Positions 34,855 through 46,156 of a stretch of 64,000 nt of DNA are shown here, one piece after another (position 1 is the first letter of the stretch; every line of letters starts with the position of its first letter). The notes under the pieces were generated by a model. The model did no database searches, was not told where the DNA came from, and worked only from the letters and a program-made list of their open reading frames with translations. Origin of the DNA: Dactylonectria macrodidyma (lineage: Eukaryota > Ascomycota > Sordariomycetes > Hypocreales > Nectriaceae); contig JAGMUV010000001.1 in NCBI GenBank assembly GCA_020744425.1, forward strand, positions 1,798,001-1,862,000, given 5' to 3'. Both the position numbers and the translations under genes were made by a program.

Positions 34855-35518
34855 ATGAATTCTCACACAACGCCGCGCCCTTCTTTCCCTGTGCGATCAT
34901 TAGCAGGTGGCTCCAACCATCCGCCCCAGTCTCGCCATCCCGTTGCCGCCCAGGTCTCTTCCAACGAAGAGTACAACACGATTCCTGACGAGGACCGAGA
35001 GCACATTGATGAAGTTGTACGTTCGCGCCTGCACTCACCTCCTAACCCACTCAGCTAACGCCGCTACCTTGTAGTTTGATCTCATGGATATGAAGAAGAA
35101 GGGATGGCTCAACAGCTACGAATTCAGACATTCACTGGCAGCCTTGGGCTTTGACATGTCCAAGCCCGAATACTTCAAGGAGCTCGAAGCCTACGGCTCA
35201 CCGCCTCCAGAGTGGCAGGAGCACAACTGTCCCGTCAACCGCCGATGCGTCTACCTGGACCAATTCAGGCTTTGCGCCTCGAAACTATTAGCCAACCGAG
35301 ATCCCCGGGAAGAGGCAATCAAGGTGTTTCGCATGTTCGATTACGATGGCGACGACCTCATTACCTTTAGCGACATGCGACGACTAGCTCAAGACATCAA
35401 GGACGAGAGAACCATGACAGACGAGGAGATCAACAGCATGATCGAGCATCTAGATCATGACGGCAAAAACGGCGTAAATCTCGAGGAGTTCATTCAGATG
35501 ATGGAGGAGGCCGGTTAA
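34855..35518 (+). CDS. Centrin-like EF-hand protein (Cdc31-like)
   Basis: Two exons (34855-35016, 35075-35518) around a 58-nt intron give 201 residues. Centrins act at spindle pole bodies and in the TREX-2 mRNA-export complex. An N-terminal disordered tail of ~50 residues precedes four EF-hand positions. EF1 is degenerate: its loop DMKKKGWLNSYE has Lys at positions 3 and 5. EF2 has an enlarged, non-canonical region (AYGSPPPEWQEHNCPVNRR). EF3 (DYDGDDLITFSD) keeps Asp at 1, 3 and 5 but ends in Asp. EF4 (DHDGKNGVNLEE) has Lys at position 5. The helices (FRHSLAALGFDMSK, EEAIKVFRMF, MTDEEINSMIEHLD) and spacing match Cdc31 better than calmodulin. Calcium binding is probably limited to the C-terminal half. 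A more specialised centrin-like paralogue cannot be excluded. Confidence 0.88.
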
Positions 35519-36249
35519 TGCAGGGCCGATATTAGTCGAACAAAGACTCTACGGAGGGGCGCGCACAGTGGAAGCAACGCAGCCCGAGCCATTGATCAAG
35601 CGCATATCCTTTCCCCAGAACCCAGCTTCGCGACTCACCCTGCCCACGACATCGACGTGATTAGAAGTTGCAGCCTTCTGCTTGTTCCGAATTGAACACT
35701 TCCTAAGCCCGAACATCAAGGAGAGTCGCGATCAACGCACCCTGATCTAGCCATCCAACTCGACAACCACAAGCCCCGACGGCGTCAGAGCAAGGGATAT
35801 CTAGCTATAAGCAAAAGGGTAGGTCAAGCCGCTTCGCAGGCAAAGAAGTAGGAGACGGCGTCCAAGGCTCTCTGGGAATTGGGCACATTGAGTGTGGTGG
35901 TAAAAGACAGGAGGTTGCTAGGACGGAAGTAAATATTGAACCAAATCTAAATTTTGATGTGGAAGACGCGCTGTCTAAATCCTCCTCTGGGTCATCACAA
36001 GTACTTCCAAATCCCTGTGACAACTATCCCCCCCTAAAAATCAACATGGTTTCGAAAACCATCAATGTACTATGAACAGGGAATACCAATCTTCGCCTGT
36101 GCAAAAACATGGGAATCGGGGTCAAAAAAAGTGAAAGGAGGAAAAAAAGGAAAAGAAAGGCGGGTATGAGGATGAGGGCAAGTAGGCATGAGTGACTCGA
36201 CCAATTGGCCTCTCAAGTCATTTTCTTTGAGTAGTGCAAGGCACCAAGA
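35519..36249. other. Convergent 3' flanks
   Basis: The centrin and epsin genes end tail to tail across this 731-bp stretch. An A/G-rich segment lies near 36120-36170. No gene is visible. Confidence 0.5.
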
Positions 36250-38108
36250 TTAAAATTGGATCAAATCTTGATTCTGCTGCTGCTGAGGTGGGTGTTGCTG
36301 AGCAGCGAAGGGGTTGTTGGTGCCGTGGCCGTTCAAGCCAGCAGGACCAGTAGCTGCCGGAACTTGGCTGTAGGTCATGCTAGGCATGCCAGTGAATTGT
36401 TGTCGGAGGAAGGGGTTATTCCCAGTAGCCTCGGGGTTGATACGGGAAATACCAGCGCCGGCACTGTTAACAAAGGTTCCCGGTGCGGTGTGCTGGGCGG
36501 GAAGACGCAAGTTTCCAGTGTTGCCAAAGGTGTCCATTCCATCCCCGGAGGCCATAAGAGTATTCAGTCGGGTCTCAAGCTCATTCATCTCCTTCTGAGG
36601 GGCAGCAAATGATGGTTGTGACTGTGCGAACACGGGCTGCTGCTGCTGCTGCTGCTGCTGCTGTAGTTGCTGCTGGTTGTTGAAGTTCGACAAGGTCTTC
36701 TGTTCGGGCAAGGGGCTCAGGGAGGCAATGGGGTTGGGCTTAGTGGACGCAGGGCGGCCAAACTGAGCAAAGGGGTTGTTGGAGCCTGTAGGGGCGGGCT
36801 GCAGAGCCTGTACCGGGGACTGGCTCTTGTTGGTTGCCCAAGGGTTGTTGCTCCCGGGGTGGAGAGCAGAGTCTGGAGAAGATGGAGTTGAAATTTGCTG
36901 CAGTTGTTGTTGCTGCAGGTATGGGTTGACAGTGGTGGGTTGCTGCTGGAACGCCTGCAGGTTCTGTTGCTGCTGACCATAGGGGTCTAGCCCCATGCCA
37001 TAACCAGTAGTGTAGTTGGGTTGGAAACCAGTGGGTTGGGTCTGCTGGTAGCCAGTGTATGCGTTGGGCATGTAACCGGTAGGCTGGTTCTGCATTTGGT
37101 TCTGGTCGATGGGGTTGGCGAAGAAGTCGACGGGGTTTCCTTGCTGATAGCCCTGGTTGAAGCCAGTGTGCTGTGGCTGGGACGTCTGGACGGGGTCGTC
37201 ATCGAACAGGGAGGCGGCGTTGCTCTCCTCCAGCTCCCTGCGCCTCCTCTCCTCCTCTTCCTCGCTCAGCTTGATGGCCTTTGCCAGATCGTCGTCGTCC
37301 CCGGGCCGGCTCTCTCGCTTCTTCCTGTCCTCTTCCTCCTGGTACTTGCTTGCCTCGAGGGCCAGTCGGTATTCGGCATCTTCCTCATCGGTCATCTGCC
37401 TCCTCTCCCTAGGTCGTCGCTGCTGGTGGTGAGAGGGTTCGGCATGTTGAGGAGCGAACTCCTCGAGGCCAGTAACGCGCGACTTCCAGGTCTTGCGATC
37501 GCTCCGCTCCGCTCGCAATCGTTCCTCGTCTAGGATCAAGGAAGTCAATTCCTTAGCAGCAACTCGGACTATGTAGATGTTAGCTTTAGCTCATGGCGAG
37601 ATTGATTGTGCGCATACCATTCTGTCCAACATCTCTACCTTCCTCATCGACATACTGAAACTCGCGCAAAGTCTTGATGATGTAGATGCTCTGGCGGGCC
37701 CAAGTGACGACAAGTTCGGATCCCTCATGAAGACAATAGTCGAGGACCTTGAGGGCTTTGAGGACGTGGCGCCAGTTCTTTCCCTTGTCATTCAAACGCT
37801 TGTCGAGCATATCCATAATTTCGTAGAACTCGGTGGAACTGTAAGGAACGCGCCAGGTCAATACCACACATCATCATAGTACGTCAAACATGGGGCAATC
37901 GCATACGTGTTGTAAGTCATCTGGGCGATTTCGCTCATTTGGGTTCCGGTTGGGCCCCATGGATCATTGCTGGTGGCTGTTGTGGGCGAATGTTAGCGGT
38001 GGTTCGATGGTGCAGCGATGCGGGAGCGCGCCTACCTTCTCGGACCTTGACCTGGGCACTGGAGTACCCTTTGGTCACATTTTTGACGCTTCGCATTACC
38101 TTCGACAT
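36250..38108 (-). CDS. Epsin, ENTH-domain endocytic adaptor (Ent1/Ent2)
   Basis: Four minus-strand exons (38108-38036, 37976-37907, 37838-37618, 37568-36250) with introns of 59, 68 and 49 nt give 560 residues. Epsins bind PtdIns(4,5)P2, ubiquitinated cargo and clathrin at endocytic sites. The ENTH domain spans residues ~1-150 (MSKVMRSVKNVTKGYSSAQ, REATSNDPWGP, FYEIMDMLDKRLNDKGKNWR, LKALKVLDYCLHEGSE, LREFQYVDEEGRDVGQNVRV). Two ubiquitin-interacting motifs follow (DAEYRLALEASKYQEEE, DDLAKAIKLSEEEEE). The Gln/Pro-rich C-terminal half has NPF or NPW repeats for EH-domain partners (NNPWATN, NNPFAQFG, NNPFLRQ, NNPFAAQ) and ends in a clathrin-box-like DLIQF. A pure CAG run encodes polyglutamine. Exon 1 is 73 nt and exon 2 only 70 nt. 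Confidence 0.95.
36640..36666. repeat. CTG/CAG trinucleotide run encoding polyglutamine in epsin
   Basis: About eight to nine consecutive CTG units on the plus strand (CAG on the coding strand) lie inside the epsin reading frame and extend a Gln-rich tract. Such runs are commonly length-polymorphic. Confidence 0.8.
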
Positions 38109-39849
38109 GATGGGCGATCGTTGTGGGCGGCTGTAGAGGATGGGGTACGGTAGCTAGCTGTAGGGCGGGCTGAGGGAGAAGCGTGCGTGCTCAACGCCAA
38201 CGAGTTGTTGGCAGCAGCGCGATCAATCGTGGTGGGAGTCGACGGTTTGCAGGTGAGATGGGGGCTGATTCTGCGACCCGTGATAACGCTGATGCAACGG
38301 CTGGAATGGCGCGCACAGTACGGTGACGATGACGGACAGAGGGCCGTATAGAGGGGAATGGGAAACGAGCTCGGAGGGTCACGAGATGCCCAATCTAGGA
38401 TTGACCGTGGTTCTGGTGGGATGGAGAGAGGCGAAATGGGAGCCGAGGGCGATATCTGGAGTGGTTCCCAGAGAGATTTCGACCGGCACGAGAGATGGTT
38501 TGCGGGGAGGTTGGTGGTTGATGAGAGCGCAGCGTTCGTGGGGTGACTGAGCGACTGACTACCTTGGGAGATGCGGCCCAGAGTGGAGGAGGCAGCGCTA
38601 GATGGGAACGGGAGGAGGCGAGAGGAGGATTCGAAGGGTTTGGAGGGTGCAGCGGAACGCGCGGCGACTTCGTGGAAGGGACGGGAGAAGGTTTTGGGCT
38701 GGACCGGCGACCTCGTCAGAGAATGATTGCCTTGCCTTGCTTGCTCCGACGGCTTGTAGTGTTGAAGCGATGTAGAATTCGTCGTAGGGTAGTTGGAAGT
38801 TAGTGGTGGAATGGGCGGCGCTCCCGGGTTCGCTCGCTGTGGTTGGGGAGCGAACGGCGGCGAGAGCGAGGGTGGTAGGGTGGGTGGCTACCTACTTTAC
38901 CTTCCCTTGGAAGGTGGCTGCGCACCCAGCCTGATTACGTACATGGGTCCCTGCGCCCAGAGAAAAAGCGCCAGTGACAGTGACAGAGGTGAAGCGGGCA
39001 GAAGCATGGCAGACAGAATAACAGGGACAGTTTGTCCCACTGTGTTTTATGTTCCTATTTTTGTCACCAGTTACGTCCCTACTGCGGATTCGGCCGCCTG
39101 GAGTACCACCGCCTCCACTTCCCTACCTCCTACATACGTCACGGGTGGCCACCCTCCATCCATCATCGTTTGGACCATCATGAGGAATTAAGGACCATGA
39201 TTCGGGCCAGCGTTCGCCCCAGCCACGTTGCCAATGTGCACCCATCTGACTCTTTATGCGCCCAACCATACTGTATACATTTTATATAACTATGAGACTG
39301 ACCTAAAACTTCCTCCCCAGCCGGGTTACCTACCCTGCAGCTCCCAATTTAAACTGTAGGTATGTCTTTCTCAGAATAGTAACCATACTGCCCTCAACAT
39401 GATATTTACTTAACACCATCAGCGTGCGCCATAATTATACAAACATCAATAATATCAGTAAGTACAGAGGACCATTTCAAAAGTCCTTGCCTACACACAA
39501 GCCACATTTTTCTTTTTCTTATCAAAAAAACATTAAATACATCTTACGAATATTTGCACTAAAATAGGCCCTATATTATAGCACACTTAGCCTACTAGCT
39601 AACCGTAATATGGGTCTCATACTAGTTGTGATGCGCCATACATCTGGCCGAGGTGCATGGTGTCGCGAGTTGATATGAGCATCCAAACTCCGCACGCCTA
39701 GAACACTCTCAAGTCAGAAAAGTGTGGACGACATCAAAGACGAAGAATGAATCATCTTGCGGCAGACACTCCGATATTCTATGTTATGTAGGCATGCTGT
39801 GATGAATGAGAGAAACTCCGGCTAGTGCCACCATTTAGACTGCGCATAG
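38109..39849. other. Intergenic: epsin promoter, then AT-rich spacer
   Basis: 38109-39000 is GC-rich and probably the epsin promoter and leader on the minus strand. From about 39280 to 39620 the sequence is AT-rich, with many TA dinucleotides, and holds no ORF of note. Confidence 0.5.
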
Positions 39850-40284
39850 GTGAACGGGTTCTGGAGGGCAATATTCTGGCGTCGATTATTCCTTTGCATT
39901 ATTATTTTTGGCGCCACCGGGTTCGGGCTTGGGCAGTTTGGCAATTCCATTCTTAAAACTTCTGGATTCATGGAGCTTAGTGCAGTTAACATCTTTGCAT
40001 TAGGCATGGGACATGGCTTCTACTACTGCCTTTGTTCAAAGGATATTGAAGAGCGAGGCCACCTCTGGACGTTTCAACGCCACCCCGTGGCGCTAGGCAT
40101 TGTTCTGTTCAGCTCTTTGACACAAAACATTGCAGTGATATGTCAGGATGTTCTGGCTCCCTTTGTGCTACAACGTGCAGAGGTTGTGATGTTCACCTCA
40201 ATAACAAATGATGCTTTGATAGTATTCATGGTAGCTCTGGCAATCATCCGCAAGTCCATAGCACAAAGAAGACTGCTTCCTTAA
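39850..40284 (+). CDS. Hypothetical small membrane protein (doubtful, 5' end unclear)
   Basis: An open frame of 144 codons is unusually hydrophobic. It has at least three candidate membrane segments (LFLCIIIFGATGFGLGQF, HPVALGIVLFSSLTQNIAVI, DALIVFMVALAIIRK) and a basic C-terminus. It begins at GTG, not ATG; the first in-frame ATG is 120 bases further in, and a CATAG acceptor-like sequence lies just before 39850, so an upstream exon may be missing. I do not recognise a family. It stops only six bases before the ATG of the following gene, which is tight for two separate fungal transcription units. It may be a gene fragment. Confidence 0.35.
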   Translation: MNGFWRAIFWRRLFLCIIIFGATGFGLGQFGNSILKTSGFMELSAVNIFALGMGHGFYYCLCSKDIEERGHLWTFQRHPVALGIVLFSSLTQNIAVICQDVLAPFVLQRAEVVMFTSITNDALIVFMVALAIIRKSIAQRRLLP

Positions 40285-40290
40285 AACACC

Positions 40291-41616
40291 ATGTTCTCGA
40301 TCAACACTATTGCGGCTACTTTACGTCTGCATCGCAATTCTCGCTGCGCTCTAAGCCTCAAGCTCTTACAAACCACTCATTTCTCAAAACATAACACATT
40401 TTCAATGGAGCCACCACCAAGACCAACACACCCGCCGGCACTTGGCAACAAGAGGGAAGTCTATCACAATGTGGAGTCCATCAACAAGAAGGCTCGACGA
40501 CTCGGGCAGTTGCAAAAACAAGAAAGCCTTCAAAGACGCATAAAGAGTCTCGCAGAAACTCTGGAGAAAATGAAAGCTGAAGTTAGACAGTATTTTCCCT
40601 CGACTACTCATCCAGCTACATTGGACGAAACCCCTGGAGATCCGCAAACCACTACAAATGCGAATTCGAAAGCAAACAGTACCGAGGCAGATATCTATGC
40701 AGCGAGCGCTGTGAGATGGCTGAGTTTCTCTAGCAGACCCGCATACGACGAACCCTTTCTCTTCACAGCGGGTGCATCTCATGATGACTACAGCCCGTTG
40801 TCCCAAGGTGGGTTCGAGTCTGTCGCTTATTCTACTTTCGAGTACCAGCCGGCACGCCACCAGGAAAGATTCCAGCGATCTAATTCCCGTGCTGGACCAT
40901 CTCCCTTGTTCGAAAATTCTCATTCTGCTAGACGAGCATCTTCCCGTCACTACGGCTCCCGTAAAGGATCGACTGGGTTGAGAGCCAGGGCGTTTAGCAA
41001 TGCGTTGGGGAATCCTGGCATGGCGCACTTGAGGAGCTACGACCGCAGGCGTGATCCTGACGAACTTCAGCCGGGGACTATCATCTCTGCTCCTCACCAC
41101 ACCCAAGCCCGCTCTGGAAACATACCCACTAACAATCGAAACATGTCATTTTCGGACTTCGGCGTAGTCCACTCTAAGTACCGCAAGATGATCATCCTGG
41201 AGACTTGGGGCGAGCATTGCATCTGCCTGCCCCTGTACTCGTACCGCGGCAGGGGCCTTGAGGGCCGTCGCGACATCGCTGAGGAGTACATCAGCGTCCG
41301 TGATGATTCCGAGACGTTCTGGGAGTGGGAGCTCAGCGAGTCCAAAGCGGGAGTACTGACGGCCATCCGGGACCCAACTTGGCCGATGTGGCGCACCTTC
41401 ATTACGGGCCGAACCGTAGTCAAACTGACGGAGAAGCTTGTGCATAGCTACACTGATAGTTGCTCGGTTGAGGGACATCTCAATGAAGCTGATTTCCGGA
41501 GGCTGTACAGAATTTATATTGAGACAGTCAAGAGGAAAGAGAAAGAGATCCTGGGTTTGAAACCAGATACCAAAAAAGGCGATGAGGAATTGGAGGAGGG
41601 AGAGATATCCAGTTGA
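40291..41616 (+). CDS. DUF6590 domain protein
   Basis: A single exon of 441 codons starts at ATG 40291. A second in-frame ATG at 40405 (TTCAATGGAG, giving MEPPPRPTHPP) has a better context and may be the true start, giving 403 residues. Residues ~45-105 form a predicted coiled coil (KKARRLGQLQKQESLQRRIK, LAETLEKMKAEVRQ). The middle is Ser/Arg-rich and disordered. Residues ~255-320 (DELQPGTIISAPHH, FGVVHSKYRKMIILETWGEH, CICLPLYSYRGRG) match my recollection of the fungal DUF6590 domain, where a P/G-rich entry strand is followed by R.(M/F)(I/V)(I/V) and C.C.P..TY.G.G. The C-terminus is charged and acidic. The function is unknown. DUF6590 genes are numerous and variable in filamentous ascomycetes. 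Confidence 0.75.
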   Translation: MFSINTIAATLRLHRNSRCALSLKLLQTTHFSKHNTFSMEPPPRPTHPPALGNKREVYHNVESINKKARRLGQLQKQESLQRRIKSLAETLEKMKAEVRQYFPSTTHPATLDETPGDPQTTTNANSKANSTEADIYAASAVRWLSFSSRPAYDEPFLFTAGASHDDYSPLSQGGFESVAYSTFEYQPARHQERFQRSNSRAGPSPLFENSHSARRASSRHYGSRKGSTGLRARAFSNALGNPGMAHLRSYDRRRDPDELQPGTIISAPHHTQARSGNIPTNNRNMSFSDFGVVHSKYRKMIILETWGEHCICLPLYSYRGRGLEGRRDIAEEYISVRDDSETFWEWELSESKAGVLTAIRDPTWPMWRTFITGRTVVKLTEKLVHSYTDSCSVEGHLNEADFRRLYRIYIETVKRKEKEILGLKPDTKKGDEELEEGEISS

Positions 41617-42294
41617 GTCTGTTCAGATGTTGCTACAGCGCGCTGATCGGAAAGAATATGATTCTTCCATGGGTTCGTTTCAAGAACGGCCATGGCTATA
41701 TAATACATGTACAATATTGATAGAGTTATGCGAAATATCTTGTTTACAATTGTACCATTGATACTGGTTTTGATCTGTATTTGATTGGGTGGCCGTTGCT
41801 AGCAAAACAATACGCTATATTTTGAGTCGCTCTAGCCCTCAGAGGAGATTGAAATATCCTTGGATATCTCTATTTCCCTTTAATGCCAAAGATTCACCTC
41901 TAGTACATATTCTCAAGATGCTCTGAGACAAGTGCTAGTGTATACCGAAGCTCAGAGTCGAGACTCGACTAGAGCTGCGAGGAATGAATCGCATATACAA
42001 TGAATTGGCTAGAATTTGATATGAAATGTCTATAAAGGTCCAGTCCCAAGTGAAGTGACCCCGGCGCCCCTCCGTGATTGACCAGACCAACACCCTCAAC
42101 GCAGGTTATTTTGGAATAGGCCGAATAATATCTAGGGCCTGACGGACTAGACCGGCAGGTATCAGTGTATATAAAGATAATCGATCGCCCCCTATGTAAA
42201 CCCCAAATCCATACATTCTATCGTCCGGTGAGTTCGTCATGTAATATGCGGGCTTCATTGCTCGTCTGGATGGCCCTGTATGCAATGCGGGAGA
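41617..42294. other. Convergent 3' flanks
   Basis: The DUF6590 gene and the carrier gene end tail to tail. The sequence is moderately AT-rich and shows no gene. Confidence 0.5.
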
Positions 42295-43548
42295 TCACTT
42301 CTGCCAGCTACGGAAAGTGTCCATAACTGTCGTGAAGACGACGAGAAGGATACCACCTCCGGGACCCAGACGCAGGACCTGAAATAGGAAACTTAGCACT
42401 TTGAACCAGACTCGCCGGCCCAGGAATCGTGGCTTACCTTGGGGAGGAAACCCTTGTACAGGGCGGAGAAACCCTCCTCGCGGGCAACTTTGAAGAGGGA
42501 GGGGTAGGCCCAGTTGTACTTAGGGGTGACACCAGGGACCCTGGGGGTGTTCTGAATGCGGCTCTTGACGACGTCGAAGGGGGTGTTGAGGACAGTACCG
42601 ATGGTGCCACCAATGGCACCGGAGACGAGGTCGTTGCCCATCTTACCCTGCTTGGTCTCGGCGGTAGGGAGCAGCTGTCGGACCTGGAAGATGCAGCCGA
42701 AGTAACCAGCGTTCCAGACGATATGGCGCCAGAGCGTGCTCTCCAGACCCTGGTAAAGGGCGAGGGGGCCTTCGGACTTGACGATCTTGGAGACAACGTC
42801 TAGCATGCCGCTGTACTTGCCGGCGGAGGCCTTGTCCTGGAGTCGGATCTTGACGAGCTCGAAAGGAACGACGACGAAGGACTCGGTGGCACCAGCGGAG
42901 GCACCAGTGAGAATCGAGACGGACTGGGTCATCTGGGTGAGGCCGAAGAGGTTACGATAGATCTTGCCCCACTCATCGTTGGCGGCGAACTTGGTCGCAC
43001 GCTTGGGAGCCTCCATGAGGATGGGCGCGGAGATGCCGCGATAGAGACGGGAGAAACTGGCGCGCGGTCAGCAGGGTTGACGTGCGACGGAGGGGATTGG
43101 CGCAAACAGTACCCCTCCTGCTTGATGATCTTGCGGAAGCAGTCCAGGGTGCCATTGTAGGCGTCGGCACCGGTCGCACCGGCGGTCTGGAGTTGCCTGT
43201 GGTCCGTCAGCAATGAATCGTTTGGTGGGAGGTTTGCGCAAGGTCGTACACTCGGGTCTTGACGACATCAAGAGGGTACCTGGGAGGAGCACGTTAGCTT
43301 TGAGACCCGCGACGCGATGAGGGGGACGAGATGGTGTCATACATGACCAGAATCTACGTTGGGCGAGGAATTAGCGGTTTATACCAACAGTATGGGTAGC
43401 TGGCGCAAGCATACCTCCGAGACACCAGCAATGGCGCCTGATGACGAACGTTAGTCAATGCATCGCGGGCCGGTTTTGAGACATGGAGGGGATACTAACC
43501 TGCGGCGAACTGGTACTGGAAGGGTAGGGGCTTCTCGTTGTTCGACAT
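42295..43548 (-). CDS. ODC1: Mitochondrial 2-oxodicarboxylate carrier
   Basis: Seven minus-strand exons (43548-43500, 43437-43415, 43353-43343, 43279-43250, 43196-43113, 43056-42438, 42378-42295) give exactly 299 residues. The protein is an inner-membrane antiporter exchanging 2-oxoadipate and 2-oxoglutarate, linking cytosolic lysine metabolism to the mitochondrial matrix. It has the three-fold carrier repeat with six membrane helices and all three signatures: PLDVVKTRVQ, PFELVKIRLQD and PFDVVKSRIQN. The N-terminus (MSNNEKPLPFQYQFAAGAIA) and the segments EAPKRATKFAANDEW, TESFVVVPFELVKI and ESTLWRHIVWNAGYFG are typical of the Odc branch. Exon 3 is only 11 nt (coding ILV and part of M); omitting it breaks both frame and signature. 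Introns are 53-63 nt. A CAGACA repeat lies just upstream. Confidence 0.95.
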
Positions 43549-46156
43549 GATGGCGACGGATCGAACTGAACACGGAATGGGACAGATAGACAGACACAGA
43601 CACAGACACAGACACAGACAGAGACACAGACAAACGGGGCTGGAGAGGGCAAGGAGAGAAGAAAAAGAAGAGCGGAAGAGCGGATGGGGAGGGACGAAGT
43701 CAGAGCCAGATGGCGACCATCGGAGGGAATTTCTTGGTGGAGGTGGTAAATGGTCTTATCGGGTTTAGCTAAGAAACACACGCCGAAAAAACTCCCCCAC
43801 GCCCCGAGGGCCTCTCTAGGGCGTCTCGAGGGCCCAAGATGGTGCATATTAGCGCCCAGCTGGATGCTCGTTGGTCAATGGTGCTACGGCAGTTTGCTTC
43901 TTTCGCCGTCTTGAGACTTTTGACGGGCATTGGTGCCTGGTGGGACCGGGAACTGGTATGTCTCGCCGGATCCGCCATGATTTTCAGTCTGCGCATCCGC
44001 TATTATTCACAGGCTAATAAGTTAGAGTCGCTAGACCCCAGACCCGGGATAATGAGGGCGGAAGTTGACTGGAGAGTCCGGGGGTGGATTTGGCAACTTT
44101 CAGCGGCCAATTGCTCTCGGGTCGTGATACGTATAATTATTAACTACACCACGCATAATTCGTAGATACCTACCTAGGTATCTGTGATCCATTACGGCGA
44201 CACCCTGGTATCACAAATCCCCATGCAGACGTCCGTCACTGGACGCGAGGCTGCCAGATTAAGCCCTACCCGCGGGAGGGCTTGATTGAGAGACACCAAA
44301 CCGTCCCCAAGACGCCGACTGCCGCTGTCGTGTGACACCAGCAGAAGCATTCCCGTCCCGGATGGCGAAATGTCGGCATTGATGATTGGGCCAATTGCCA
44401 ATCGTGCAGACCCAGCCCAGAGGTACCAGGCGTAAGAGCTATCCTTGCTCGCCCTTGTCCCTGCAGCATAGACAGGCTGCCCAGGCACAAGCCATCTTCT
44501 CGGCTACTTGACCCTGATAGGCCCTCTTCATGAGCCTCCACCGAAGCCGCGAGACCGGCAACGCGTTGGAAGGGTTCGCCGTGACTTGCCGGTTTGCCAT
44601 GTCGATTTGATGGAGCGAGAGCACTACAAAATACCGACCAGATCCGGCCTGACGTCTTCAGCGAGCCCGGAATTCGTCTTCTGCGATGCGCCTCGCTCTC
44701 TCGCCGTCCTGACCGAGACCCCGTCACCCCGCCGTGTCCATCCTCGCCCTTCACCTTCGTCCGGCCCCGTCGACCGAGCGGAAGTTGGCCAGATCCGGCC
44801 TAGCCTTGAGCATCAAGGATTCATTCTCAGCACGTTTCGGGCCTGGGGAGCTTCACCTTGTCTTATTGTCGAAAGGTTTCCTTGCTGCTTGGGTAGGTTC
44901 GGACCCAGTTTCCCGATGGTCCCCAAATTGTCCCAATCCCTAATCCCTAGTCCCCTTCGCCCTTTTTGCGCTCTCCATCCATCCACGACATTTGACTGGC
45001 GAGAATTTGACCTGCAACAGCACAACCCTGGACAAGGAATTGACACGCCCCTTGTGGTCGGGGACTAGGCTCAAAAATAGAACGTCTTTTACTTAAATGG
45101 TTCTAAAATACATTGATTACAACGAACCCTATCCCTCTATATCTAGAGCGGCTTCTTCGAGGATGTTGCTCGCCTTAGGAGGCCAGAGGAGGGGGGGGGA
45201 TCTGGAAGAACGATGTTATCACGGCATACTCAACAGCTAGCTTGAATAAGACCTCTTCCTACGACTGTTCTTATTTCATCAGGGAGGTCACCGCTAGGGG
45301 TACCAATAAAATACAAATATACCATCATAAGACAACATCGCTAACTTTCTCACAAAGCCGTCAGCAGGCTCGAATCCCAAGATTTAGTCGATGCCCTGGG
45401 ACTCAAGACCAACCCCAGATTGGGGAGTGAGGCTCGCTTAGTTGAGAGCGTTCCTTAGGTAGATGTGAGGCATTTAAAGGTCTGCGCAGCAGATGACAAA
45501 GGAGCAGAGTGCCAGGAGGAAGCTGTAGTTCTAGAAGTTCCGTCTCATTCTTCCCCTGTTGCTGAAGATGTAGGTGGTTGTTACCCCATGGCTGGGGATT
45601 ATGGCTTTATCAGAGTCACCGCTTCAGTCGCTACTGTGAAAGCATTAGTTATACCGATAATACAGTCTTACAATCTTGACCTGGCCGAACATGTCAGTGA
45701 TAGATGCAAGGGAAAACGCGGTTGCAGCAGCTTGCAGCCGTCGCTGAAGCAGTCTGCTGGGTTTCTACTTGCTGCCACACCTAGCAGGCATTGACATGTC
45801 TACCTACAGAGGCCTGCGATACATAACGTCCATCATACTTCCTCACATCGTGCGGGACGAGTAATTGATATCACTTGAAAGGCATGTAAATCAGTTACAT
45901 GTTTTTGGATGTACGTCTTTTCTAGATAACTAAGGATCAGAACCCACCCCCTTAATTGTCCCTTATTAACAACGATGGCAACGGACTTGTGATTCAATGC
46001 ATGCGACATCGTGTAGGGTCTACACATCCCTTTCGTCCTTAGTTTAGGCTCTTATCCCTAACTCTCTTTATATAACCTCATGTCTTTCACCCCTTCTCTC
46101 CTTCTTCCTTCATCCCTTTCATCCCTTCTCCAATCACGTTTCAAGCCCTAGCCATC
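43549..46156. other. Intergenic region, 2.6 kb
   Basis: This region contains the carrier promoter with a CAGACA microsatellite, a TACCTACCTAGGTA palindrome near 44168, GC-rich sequence at about 44200-45070 with open frames on both strands that resemble no family, and an AT-richer stretch at 45070-45350 that could be an old element remnant. The last ~100 bases (CT-rich, 46080-46150) look like the leader of the next gene. Confidence 0.45.
43570..43634. repeat. CAGACA microsatellite in the carrier leader
   Basis: An imperfect run of CAGACA units (TGTCTG on the minus strand) begins about 20 bases upstream of the ODC start codon and so probably lies in its 5' untranslated region. Confidence 0.8.

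Noticed and set aside
44508..45068. 186-codon plus-strand frame, with competing frames on the minus strand
   Set aside because: Several equally long overlapping frames exist on both strands in GC-rich sequence; none has a motif, signal peptide or splice support.
45360..45400. tRNA-like T-arm sequence (GGCTCGAATCCC)
   Set aside because: No matching acceptor, D or anticodon stems can be formed around it.
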